The notes below the pieces were generated by a model. It had not been told where the DNA came from, ran no database searches, and saw only the letters and a program-made list of their open reading frames with translations. A DNA stretch of 64,000 nt from the NCBI GenBank assembly GCA_016287765.1, contig JAEEWS010000008.1:1-64000 (forward strand), in the 5' to 3' direction. Every line of letters starts with the position of its first letter. Position 1 is the stretch's first letter. The DNA is from Lachnospiraceae bacterium (GTDB lineage: Bacteria; Bacillota_A; Clostridia; Lachnospirales; Lachnospiraceae). Below are positions 53,199 to 60,308 of this stretch, in pieces. The position numbers and the translations under genes were made by a program.

Positions 53199-53214
53199 TT
53201 GATACATTTATCAA
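53199..53214. promoter_or_regulatory. Palindrome near the acetyltransferase transcription start
   Basis: TTGATA-CATT-TATCAA is a perfect 6+6 inverted repeat located just downstream of the minus-strand promoter, a common position for a repressor operator. Confidence 0.4.
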
Positions 53215-53223
53215 TGCCGCTGA

Positions 53224-53252
53224 ATTATACTCCCATTGTCGGGTTTATACAA
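53224..53252 (-). promoter_or_regulatory. Sigma-A promoter of the acetyltransferase gene
   Basis: On the minus strand TTGTAT (53252-53247) and a perfect TATAAT (53229-53224) are separated by 17 bases, 69 bases before the start codon. Confidence 0.75.
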
Positions 53253-53269
53253 TATAGATTTTGAGAATT

Positions 53270-53368
53270 AAAAAGAAAAAAATTCCCGTTCACGTTTATG
53301 TGGCCGGATGAAACACTTTAAAAGCGGGCTTTCAGTGTTTCATTCGGCCACATAAACGTGAACGGGAA
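53270..53368 (-). terminator. Exceptionally long terminator hairpin of the carboxylesterase gene
   Basis: Arms 53283-53317 and 53334-53368 are 35 bases each and fully complementary except for one G-U pair, enclosing a 16-base loop that itself holds a small AAAG/CTTT stem. On the minus strand the stem is followed by a run of T residues (TTTTTTTCTTTTT, from 53282 down to 53270), the layout of a Rho-independent terminator, placed after the carboxylesterase and before the acetyltransferase promoter. A 35-bp stem is far longer than the usual 8-15. Confidence 0.85.
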
Positions 53369-53414
53369 ATCTATTACCGGAGTGCTTGGGATACTCCGGA
53401 AGGGGAGGGCGGTG

Positions 53415-54740
53415 TTAATCCTGATCCTTAAGAAGGATCCCGGACCCGGTATCCGGATCGTAAGGTTTCCACTCGGGTAAAGGAAGGCCGGCAAAGCCGG
53501 GGCCGTTGGGAGTACCGTATTTTACGAAGTTGGCAAAGTAGTCGCTCATGCGGCGGGCCAGTTCGTAATGGCTTCCCACAAAGGGCCTTACGCATTTATG
53601 TATGTTTTCGAACCAGAACCAGAGATCTACGGAATGGAAAGTGCCGGGGTGATCAGCTCCGGGGATGTCCGGATCGAAACAATAGTAGTAGCATTTTCTA
53701 TCGGGGCAGTTTTTAAGGGCAAGATCAAAGGTGGACTTTACAGTGTGCTCCACAATGTTTATACCACCGTCCTTAAACTCGTCAGAGGTGTTTCCGGCCA
53801 GGATCGGGACCTTGGGACAATTTCCAGAAATGAAGCGTTCCAGGGGATCGCCTTTACAAAACCGGCCGTCTGTTATGGTATACATCCTGGGGTGAGTCTT
53901 TACATATTCCCCATAGGAGGCTCTGAGCTCAAAAGCGTTTATCTTTCTTGCTTCTTCCAGGCTTTTTACACCAATATGATCAAAGAAGTCTTTGCCCCTT
54001 TCTTCGGCTTCTTTAAGGGTAAGAGGCTTAAATGAGCTGTCCTTGGGATTTCTTATCATGCCGCTGAAAACCACGGCACCGTTAATTATATCTTTATTGT
54101 CATCACAGGTAAATTGGTGCATTACTGACGCACCGCCTGCGGACTGGCCTGCTATGGTGATCCGGGCAGGGTCTCCTCCGAAGGCGGCGATATTTCTGTA
54201 TACCCACTTGAGTCCCGCCTGCTGGTCCAGAAGACCAAAATTGGCGGGAGCATCGGGTGCTTCTGCGGTGATCTCCGGATGGGACAAAAAGCCGAAAAGA
54301 CCCAGGCGGTAATTAACGCTTACTACTATTATGCCTCTCTTTGCCAGGTGTTCACCGTCAAATTCCATTTCGGAGGTATAACCCCATTGAAAACCGCCCC
54401 CGAAGAACCACACAAGTACCGGAAGCTTTTCGTCTTTGGTTTTGGCGGGGGTCCAGATGTTAAGGTACAGACAGTCTTCACTGATGGGGACCTCCGAATC
54501 CACATGCCATTCCCTGCAATATATGTCCGTGCCCAGGCCCGGAGTGTCCTGCACGGAGATCGGAGCGAAGGTGAAAGCATCCAACACCCCTTCCCAATTA
54601 AAGCAGGGTTGCGGAGCACGCCATCTGTTTTTGCCCACAGGCGGTGCTGCAAAGGGCACACCCTTATAGGCTGTGATCCTGGGATCAGATCCCGGAAGGC
54701 CGCGGACTTTGCCGTTTTCTGTTTCGGTTTGTCTAAGCAT
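53415..54740 (-). CDS. Carboxylesterase, type B family
   Basis: A 441-residue alpha/beta hydrolase of the carboxylesterase B family, somewhat shorter than the usual 480-550. Motifs: VRGLPGSDPRITAYKGVPFAAPPVGKNRWRAP, SEDCLYLNIWTP, the oxyanion segment VLVWFFGGGFQWG (the usual HGGGF has Phe instead of His), nucleophile Ser200 in IAGQSAGGAS, the acid in AGNTSDEF, and His in GTFHSVDLWFWFEN. No signal peptide is present, so it acts inside the cell. Substrate unknown; an acyl ester on plant-derived sugar is plausible. CGGAGGTAAA precedes the ATG. It is divergent from the GH43 gene. Confidence 0.85.
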   Translation of the reverse strand: MLRQTETENGKVRGLPGSDPRITAYKGVPFAAPPVGKNRWRAPQPCFNWEGVLDAFTFAPISVQDTPGLGTDIYCREWHVDSEVPISEDCLYLNIWTPAKTKDEKLPVLVWFFGGGFQWGYTSEMEFDGEHLAKRGIIVVSVNYRLGLFGFLSHPEITAEAPDAPANFGLLDQQAGLKWVYRNIAAFGGDPARITIAGQSAGGASVMHQFTCDDNKDIINGAVVFSGMIRNPKDSSFKPLTLKEAEERGKDFFDHIGVKSLEEARKINAFELRASYGEYVKTHPRMYTITDGRFCKGDPLERFISGNCPKVPILAGNTSDEFKDGGINIVEHTVKSTFDLALKNCPDRKCYYYCFDPDIPGADHPGTFHSVDLWFWFENIHKCVRPFVGSHYELARRMSDYFANFVKYGTPNGPGFAGLPLPEWKPYDPDTGSGILLKDQD

Positions 54741-54899
54741 AGGTTTTACCTCCGTCTCATCTTGTATAATTATCTTACAATATTTAAAAGCAGATTTCTT
54801 TTATTTTTTTGCTGTTTATTACCCAATCATTGCAACTGATATCTTGTAATGATCTCATGCATATATAAGATAATATAAATCCAATATTTGTGCAATATA

Positions 54900-54908
54900 T
54901 GCTATAAT
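54900..54908 (+). promoter_or_regulatory. Extended -10 promoter before the GH43 gene
   Basis: TGCTATAAT is a perfect extended -10 element about 75 bases before the GH43 start codon; no good -35 lies at the right distance. Confidence 0.55.
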
Positions 54909-54982
54909 GAGGACAATATAAAAGAGGAAGGGTTACATATTTTTTGTTATCATTTATCGCATAGGATGAAGAGGAAAAGATC

Positions 54983-56590
54983 ATGAAGAATAAAGCTTTC
55001 AGAATAGGGATATTGATCTTCGGCGGGCTGTTGAGCATATATATGCTCGGCTGCGGAAAGACAGGCAAAAAAGGTAGTGAAACAGAGCCGACACCGGAAA
55101 CACAAGATGCAGGAGAAAACAGTATGGCAAAGACAGAATTTGAATCATTATTTAAAGGGATCAAGACAGAGAAATTCATAAAGAACATTTTGGAAAACAA
55201 CCCCATTATGCTACAAAGGTTCGGAGCCGATCCCTATGCCATGGTTTACGACGGAAGAGTGTATATATACATGACCGGAGACACTCCCATGTATGATGCA
55301 AACGGTAAACTTAAGGAAAATGATTACTCAAACATATATACCATCAACGTGATCTCATCTGCCGACCTGGTGAACTGGACGGATCACGGGACCATATATG
55401 CCGCATCTCCCAAAGGCGCCTCCAAATGGGGGAAGAATTCCTGGGCACCGGCAGCTGCCTGGAAAAACATAAACGGTAAAGATAAGTTTTTCCTGTATTT
55501 TGCAAACGGAGGAAACGGTATAGCAGTGGTAACGGGTGATTCACCTATAGGACCCTTTACGGATGTCTTCGGCAAAGCTTTGATCTCCAGATCCACACCC
55601 AACTGCAGTAACGTTACCTGGCTCTTTGACCCGGCAGTGCTGGTGGATGATGACGGACAGGCCTATATCTATTTCGGAGGAGGAGTGCCGGACGGCAAGG
55701 CAGAAAACCCGGGAACAGCCAGAGTGGCAAAACTGTCGGAAAGCATGATATCTCTTGACGGAGACCCCATTGTGATAGAAAATGTGCCCCATCTTTTTGA
55801 GGATTCCGGGATAAATAAGATAAACGGAAAATATTATTATTCCTATTGCTCAAATTTCAGCATGAATGCGGAAACGAAGAAAAAATACGGGTTCGATCAG
55901 GGACAGATAATCACCATGGTATCGGATAACCCCATGGGACCCTTTGAACTATGTAATGCGGTTCTGAAGAATCCCGGAAACTACTTCGGAAAAGGCGGTA
56001 ATAACCACCATTGTCTCTTTGAATTTAAGGGAGAATGGTACATTACCTATCATGCAAGGCTTTTGGAAACAGCTCTCGGAATGGATGGTAATTACAGGAG
56101 CACCAATATAGATAAGCTTAAAATGTCGGAAACCGGAGATCCTTTAATGTCTTTGGGCACAAGAACCGGTGTGGCAGCGGTGGACACCCTGGATCCTTAC
56201 GGCGAAGTGGAGGCTGTTACCCTTGCCAATGCGGCGGGAATAGAAACAGTACAGTACGGAGAAACGGCAGTAAAATACGGCTCCGGACAGATGATACTTA
56301 CAGGTATACATGACGGAAGCTTTACCGCAGTCTATAATGCGGATTTCGGTACCGGCAGTGCAAAGGATATCGTATTTAAAGTAAGGGGACAGGGAAATGG
56401 TGCCATAAAAGTGAGCCTTGATACACCCGGAAGCGACGCGATAGCCTATGCCTTGATCGAGGCTCCGGGAGAAGAGTTCACAGAAGTAAGAGCACAGCTT
56501 TTAAGCGTTCCGGAAGGGATCCACAAGATCTTCTTTGTGTATGCGGGAAAGGACTATGACATACTTTCCTGGAAATTTGAACAAAATTGA
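54983..56590 (+). CDS. GH43-family glycosidase lipoprotein with CBM6-like module
   Basis: A 535-residue surface lipoprotein. The signal peptide ends in the lipobox YMLGC (Cys24), followed by an acidic linker. The five-bladed propeller of GH43 spans about 75-400: general base Asp83 in FGADPYAMVYDGRVYIYMTGD, the SWAPAAAWKNINGKDKFFLYFA blade, the pKa-modulating Asp in WLFDPAVLVDDDGQAYIYFGG, and the probable acid Glu in HLFEDSGINKINGKYYYSYCSNF. A C-terminal CBM6-like module (about 405-535) includes DFGTGSAKDIVFKVRGQGNGAIKVSLDTP. GH43 enzymes cleave arabinan, xylan or galactan chains; an extracellular role on plant side chains is expected. AGAGGAAAAG precedes the ATG. Confidence 0.87.
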   Translation: MKNKAFRIGILIFGGLLSIYMLGCGKTGKKGSETEPTPETQDAGENSMAKTEFESLFKGIKTEKFIKNILENNPIMLQRFGADPYAMVYDGRVYIYMTGDTPMYDANGKLKENDYSNIYTINVISSADLVNWTDHGTIYAASPKGASKWGKNSWAPAAAWKNINGKDKFFLYFANGGNGIAVVTGDSPIGPFTDVFGKALISRSTPNCSNVTWLFDPAVLVDDDGQAYIYFGGGVPDGKAENPGTARVAKLSESMISLDGDPIVIENVPHLFEDSGINKINGKYYYSYCSNFSMNAETKKKYGFDQGQIITMVSDNPMGPFELCNAVLKNPGNYFGKGGNNHHCLFEFKGEWYITYHARLLETALGMDGNYRSTNIDKLKMSETGDPLMSLGTRTGVAAVDTLDPYGEVEAVTLANAAGIETVQYGETAVKYGSGQMILTGIHDGSFTAVYNADFGTGSAKDIVFKVRGQGNGAIKVSLDTPGSDAIAYALIEAPGEEFTEVRAQLLSVPEGIHKIFFVYAGKDYDILSWKFEQN

Positions 56591-56636
56591 ACAAAACAGG
56601 TGATGATGAACCTTTTGTGAATTTATTGTTCTTTTA

Positions 56637-56665
56637 TTGAAATATTCACTGTCAGGTGTTAGAAT
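56637..56665 (+). promoter_or_regulatory. Sigma-A promoter of the YjfB-like gene
   Basis: TTGAAA (56637-56642) and TAGAAT (56660-56665) are separated by 17 bases. I looked for a motility sigma factor motif because YjfB is flagellum-associated in other species and did not find one. Confidence 0.65.
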
Positions 56666-56719
56666 GCAGACAACCAAGATGAGTTTCAGCCCGAAGGATC
56701 GGACAGAGAGGTGGTTTAT

Positions 56720-56896
56720 ATGGATATAGCAGCAATGTCCATGTCATTAAATCAAATTAATACATCCAGTGATATCGGTGTGGCAATGCTTTCAAAGGCT
56801 TTGGACACTCAGGAGACCATGGGTGCGGAAATGGTAAAGATGATGGAGCAGTCAGTTAATCCTCATATCGGTGCCAATATCGATGTTTCCGTATAA
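56720..56896 (+). CDS. YjfB-family small protein
   Basis: A 58-residue protein (MDIAAMSMSLNQINTSSDI ... AMLSKALDTQETMGAEMVKMMEQSVNPHIGANIDVSV), matching the small YjfB family annotated as putative motility proteins. It is amphipathic and lacks a signal peptide. AGAGAGGTG lies before the ATG at 56720; the in-frame GTG at 56711 is part of that site. It is a monocistronic gene with its own promoter and a strong terminator. A motility or sporulation-related function is only inferred from the family. Confidence 0.78.
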   Translation: MDIAAMSMSLNQINTSSDIGVAMLSKALDTQETMGAEMVKMMEQSVNPHIGANIDVSV

Positions 56897-56907
56897 AATT
56901 GATTTTT

Positions 56908-56933
56908 ACCTGCCGGTTTCGGCAGGTTTTTTT
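56908..56933 (+). terminator. Intrinsic terminator after the YjfB-like gene
   Basis: A perfect 8-bp GC-rich stem (56908-56915 with 56920-56927), a 4-base loop and seven T residues. Confidence 0.95.
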
Positions 56934-56958
56934 ATTCCTGACCCGTCTGTTATCTTCC

Positions 56959-56987
56959 TTGAAAAACATAGGGTTTTTTGGTATAAT
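56959..56987 (+). promoter_or_regulatory. Sigma-A promoter of the fusion protein/DHH gene cluster
   Basis: TTGAAA (56959-56964) and a perfect TATAAT (56982-56987) are separated by 17 bases, 42 bases before the start codon. Confidence 0.85.
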
Positions 56988-57028
56988 TTTCTATTACCAC
57001 GCTATGTGGTTTGGAGGTCAAGAGAAAT

Positions 57029-58147
57029 ATGAGAAGATATCGTTTAAGGATCGGTCTTGATGTGGATGACACATTATATGACTGCAACGCCTATGCATTG
57101 TCCATAGTGAACAAGAATCACCCCGATGAGGACCCGGTCAGCATCAATGAGATCAAAGGCTGGGGAAATTACGGAAGGCATTTTGACGAAAGGATCGCAT
57201 TATACTCCGATCCTGAGTTTGTTCGCACTCAGCCCATCCTGCCGGGAGCTCAGAAATTTGTCAGAGAGCTTTCAAAGCAGGCCGACGTTTTCTTTGTAAC
57301 GGCTGTGCCCGCAGCATGCATGAGCGCCAGAGCTGAGAGACTGCTTAAAGACTTTCCCGAGATCCCTTCCCAGAATATTATTATAGGTACACGTAAAGAT
57401 GTGTTTGCGCTGGACATGCTGCTGGATGACGGCGCTCACAACATTTCAAATTCAAAGGCGGTTTACCCGGTTCTTTTCCGTAAGCCCTGGAATATGGATA
57501 TGTCAGGCATACTTGCTGTCAACAGCTATTCGGATTTCATGCAGCTTTTCAGAATGGTGAGAAATTCCTTTGTGGAAAAGGCTCCGGATCTTTCCGACGG
57601 AGGCGTTATATGCCTGGTGGGACCTTCCGGTTCTTTAAAGAATGAGATAGCTTACGAGCTTACCAAGGATTCTCTGGAATTTAAGAAGCCCCTCACATCC
57701 ACCACCAGACCCAAGAATCCGGGAGAAAGCGAAACTGCTTATCGTTTTATCGATGAGGAACAGTTCCTAGAGGAGAAAGAAGACGGAAGGTTTCTTGAAA
57801 CTACCGTATACTCTAAATTCCATTTCGGAACACCAACCAATGAGATACAGCAGATAGTTAACGAGGGAAACTATGCAGTGCTTCCCATAGACATCTGTGG
57901 TGCGCTTACCATCAGGAATTCCTACAGAGGCAGAACTCTTATGGTATTTGTTAACAGAGAGAAGACAGCGGTTTTAAAGAATATCATCGCACGTAAATCC
58001 GATGAGGATGACAAGGTCAGAAGGATCATGTCTCTGGATTTTGAATACAGAAATGCGGAGATCTGCGATATCGAGCTTAAATGCGAGGATAATGCCGTGA
58101 GAGCGGCAGAAGAGCTTAAAAAGATCATTGCCGCCGGTAACAGATAA
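57029..58147 (+). CDS. HAD 5'-nucleotidase and guanylate-kinase-like fusion protein
   Basis: A 372-residue soluble protein with two domains. Residues 1-180 are an NT5C-like HAD phosphatase: IGLDVDDTLYDCNAYALSIVN with the catalytic DxD pair (Asp11, Asp13), PILPGAQKFVRELSKQADVFFVTAVP, and the late LDMLLDDGAHN. Residues about 195-370 are guanylate-kinase-like: GPSGSLKN in place of the P-loop, TSTTRPKNPGESETAYRFIDEEQFLEEKE, YSKFHFGTPTNEI, LPIDICGALTIRNSYRGRTLMVFVN. The P-loop is degenerate: the GK pair normally ending GxGK(S/T) reads GSLKN, so ATP binding may be lost. GGAGG lies 11 bases before ATG 57029. It is followed by two DHH genes, suggesting nucleotide turnover or signalling. Confidence 0.8.
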   Translation: MRRYRLRIGLDVDDTLYDCNAYALSIVNKNHPDEDPVSINEIKGWGNYGRHFDERIALYSDPEFVRTQPILPGAQKFVRELSKQADVFFVTAVPAACMSARAERLLKDFPEIPSQNIIIGTRKDVFALDMLLDDGAHNISNSKAVYPVLFRKPWNMDMSGILAVNSYSDFMQLFRMVRNSFVEKAPDLSDGGVICLVGPSGSLKNEIAYELTKDSLEFKKPLTSTTRPKNPGESETAYRFIDEEQFLEEKEDGRFLETTVYSKFHFGTPTNEIQQIVNEGNYAVLPIDICGALTIRNSYRGRTLMVFVNREKTAVLKNIIARKSDEDDKVRRIMSLDFEYRNAEICDIELKCEDNAVRAAEELKKIIAAGNR

Positions 58148-58184
58148 AATTTGGATCAGTTCTTAAATACAGATGAGGTAGAAA

Positions 58185-59138
58185 ATGTATAAGGCTTTAA
58201 TCGACGAGATCAAAAAGTACGATACGATCATCATTCACAGACATTCAAATCCCGACGGAGACGCCATCGGCAGTCAGATCGGAATGAAGCATCTTATAAT
58301 GGTGAATTTCCCCGAAAAAAAGGTATATACCGTGGGAGACGAAGCGGGAAGATACTCTTTTATGGACGAGTCCGTAATGGATGAGGTTGAGGATGATACT
58401 TTTAAAAATGCCCTGTCCATTATCCTGGACTGTGGCGGCGCAAACATGGTAAATGATGAAAGATATAAGGTGGCAAAGGCCAATGCCAGAGTGGATCATC
58501 ACATGTTTACAGGAAAGTTCACCGGAACCGAGGTCATCGATACCACCTTTGAAAGCTGCTGCGGTATCATTGCAGACATTATAAGGACCGAAGGCCTTGA
58601 GATCGATGAGATCGGAGCAAAATCCCTCTTTACGGGCATGGTAACGGATTCGGGAAGATTCCGCTATGACTCCACAAACGAAAGGACATTTGAACTTGCA
58701 GCTTTTCTGATGAGAAAAGGAAAGATCGACTTTAACGATCTCTATTCCAAGATGTATGCAGAGGATTTTGAAGGTCTTAAGAGAAAGTCGGAATTCATAC
58801 TTAAGATCCGTTTTACCGAGCACAATGTGGCCTATATCTACACCGATGCGAAAGAGGTGGCTGAGCGTATCGCTCAGGGCATGACTCCCTTCGGGATATC
58901 CAGAGGCATGGTGGGAACCATGGGAGATATCAAAGGTGTCGATATTTGGGTAAACTTCACGGAAAGCGAAGGAAAGGTGCTTTGCGAGCTTCGTTCGAGC
59001 AAGTACAACATTAATCCTATAGCAGTCAAGTACGGCGGAGGCGGTCATGAAAAGGCCAGCGGTGCCACGGTGGCTGACAGAGAGACTGCAATGGCCATGC
59101 TGGCAGATCTTGATGCTATGATGATAAAGCAGGATTAA
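58185..59138 (+). CDS. DHH/DHHA1 phosphoesterase (NrnA-like)
   Basis: A 317-residue phosphoesterase of the DHH superfamily (nanoRNase/pAp phosphatase or cyclic dinucleotide group). Visible motifs are IIIHRHSNPDGDAIGSQIGM (metal-binding His and Asp pair), LSIILDCGGANMV, the signature RVDHHMF, FTGMVTDSGRFRYDSTNERTF and the C-terminal DHHA1 glycine-rich YGGGGHEKASGATV. No membrane or GGDEF part, unlike GdpP. It likely degrades short oligoribonucleotides or pAp. A GATGAGGTAG site precedes the ATG. The next gene is a paralogue. Confidence 0.88.
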   Translation: MYKALIDEIKKYDTIIIHRHSNPDGDAIGSQIGMKHLIMVNFPEKKVYTVGDEAGRYSFMDESVMDEVEDDTFKNALSIILDCGGANMVNDERYKVAKANARVDHHMFTGKFTGTEVIDTTFESCCGIIADIIRTEGLEIDEIGAKSLFTGMVTDSGRFRYDSTNERTFELAAFLMRKGKIDFNDLYSKMYAEDFEGLKRKSEFILKIRFTEHNVAYIYTDAKEVAERIAQGMTPFGISRGMVGTMGDIKGVDIWVNFTESEGKVLCELRSSKYNINPIAVKYGGGGHEKASGATVADRETAMAMLADLDAMMIKQD

Positions 59139-59165
59139 GCTTATATAAAGTTGAAAGGAAAACAT

Positions 59166-60158
59166 ATGGATAATAACAACCCGGAGTTAAAGAAACAGAT
59201 CCTGGATAAGATCAAAGCCTATGACAGGATCATCATCGGACGTCATTTCAGACCCGACGGAGATGCAGTAGGTTCCACCATGGGACTTGCCACTGTTTTA
59301 AGAGAGTCTTTCCCAAAGAAGGAGATCTATGTGGTAAATGAGGACTATTCCGATTATGTGGCGTTCCTGGACGATGATAAGACCGTACTGGCTGACGAAA
59401 TGTATGCAGATGCGCTTTTTATCGCTGTTGATACGGGAACAAAGGACAGACTTTCCAATAAGAAGTATGAATTGGCCAAGGAGCTTGTTAAGATCGATCA
59501 TCATGTGGACAATGCACCCTATGGGGACATTTCCTGGGTGGAGGATTGGCGTTCTTCAGCCTGCGAGATGATCGTGGATTTCGCCATCACCTTTAAGGAT
59601 GAGCTTAAAGTTACCAAGAGAGCGGCAGAGTGCCTTTTCACAGGTATGGTGACCGACTCCGGACGCTTCCGTTTCTCTTCCACTAACGGAGAGACCATGA
59701 GAATGGCCGGATATCTTTTGGATTTTGGATTGGATCTTGAAACCATCTACTCCAATCTTTATCTTGAGGACTTTGATTACTACAAGTTCCAGGCATATAT
59801 TTTCGGACAGATGAAGCGCACGGAAAACGGAGTTGCCTATATCGTGGTTACCAGAGAGATGCAAAAGGAATGGGAACTTACCAATGAGCAGGCAAGTAAT
59901 GTGATCACCATGCTGAATGCCATCAAGGGTTCCATCATCTGGCTGGCTTTCATCGAAAATCCCTACGATGATGAGATACGTGTGAGACTGCGTTCCAGAT
60001 TTGTTACCATCAATAAGCTGGCAGAAAACTACAGCGGCGGAGGCCATGAATGTGCTGCGGGCGCTACGGTCCACTCACAGGAAGAGATGATGCAGCTGAT
60101 AGAAGACGCGGATCTGATCTCAAAGGAGTACAAGGAAAATAATACCGGCTGGATGTAA
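59166..60158 (+). CDS. Second DHH/DHHA1 phosphoesterase
   Basis: A 330-residue paralogue of the preceding protein. The motifs are IIIGRHFRPDGDAVGSTMGL, LFIAVDTGTKDRLSN, KIDHHVDNAPYGDI, FTGMVTDSGRFRFSSTNGETM and YSGGGHECAAGATV. The first motif retains His and the Asp pair but lacks the Asn seen in the neighbour (FRPDGD versus SNPDGD). The ATG at 59166 follows a GAAAGGAA site. Tandem duplication suggests division of substrates or a heteromeric enzyme. A bidirectional terminator lies beyond the end. Confidence 0.87.
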   Translation: MDNNNPELKKQILDKIKAYDRIIIGRHFRPDGDAVGSTMGLATVLRESFPKKEIYVVNEDYSDYVAFLDDDKTVLADEMYADALFIAVDTGTKDRLSNKKYELAKELVKIDHHVDNAPYGDISWVEDWRSSACEMIVDFAITFKDELKVTKRAAECLFTGMVTDSGRFRFSSTNGETMRMAGYLLDFGLDLETIYSNLYLEDFDYYKFQAYIFGQMKRTENGVAYIVVTREMQKEWELTNEQASNVITMLNAIKGSIIWLAFIENPYDDEIRVRLRSRFVTINKLAENYSGGGHECAAGATVHSQEEMMQLIEDADLISKEYKENNTGWM

Positions 60159-60245
60159 AAATGAAAAAGCTCTTTTTGCAATAATCTATTGTATATTGGC
60201 GGCAGCTTTTACGGTTTACGTGGAAGTAAATGACGAAGACACAAA

Positions 60246-60285
60246 AAAGGTCCCCCGGATCACTCCGAAGGACCTTTATTTTTTT
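60246..60285. terminator. Bidirectional terminator between convergent genes
   Basis: AAAGGTCC (60246-60253) pairs with GGACCTTT (60270-60277), with an inner CCGG-like pairing, flanked by an A-run on the left and a T-run (60279-60285) on the right, so it can act on both strands between the DHH gene and the convergent repeat lipoprotein gene. Confidence 0.85.
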
Positions 60286-60308
60286 GCGTTTAAGCTGTTT
60301 TACAACGA

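Noticed and set aside
53283..53368. Long palindrome as a MITE or insertion-sequence remnant
   Set aside because: There is no target-site duplication or second copy in the window, and the T-run on the minus strand fits a terminator; a genome search would be needed to reopen this.
53415..54740. Possible truncation of the carboxylesterase, since 441 residues is short
   Set aside because: Nucleophile, acid and histidine motifs and a normal C-terminal region are all present, with a terminator directly after; it looks intact.
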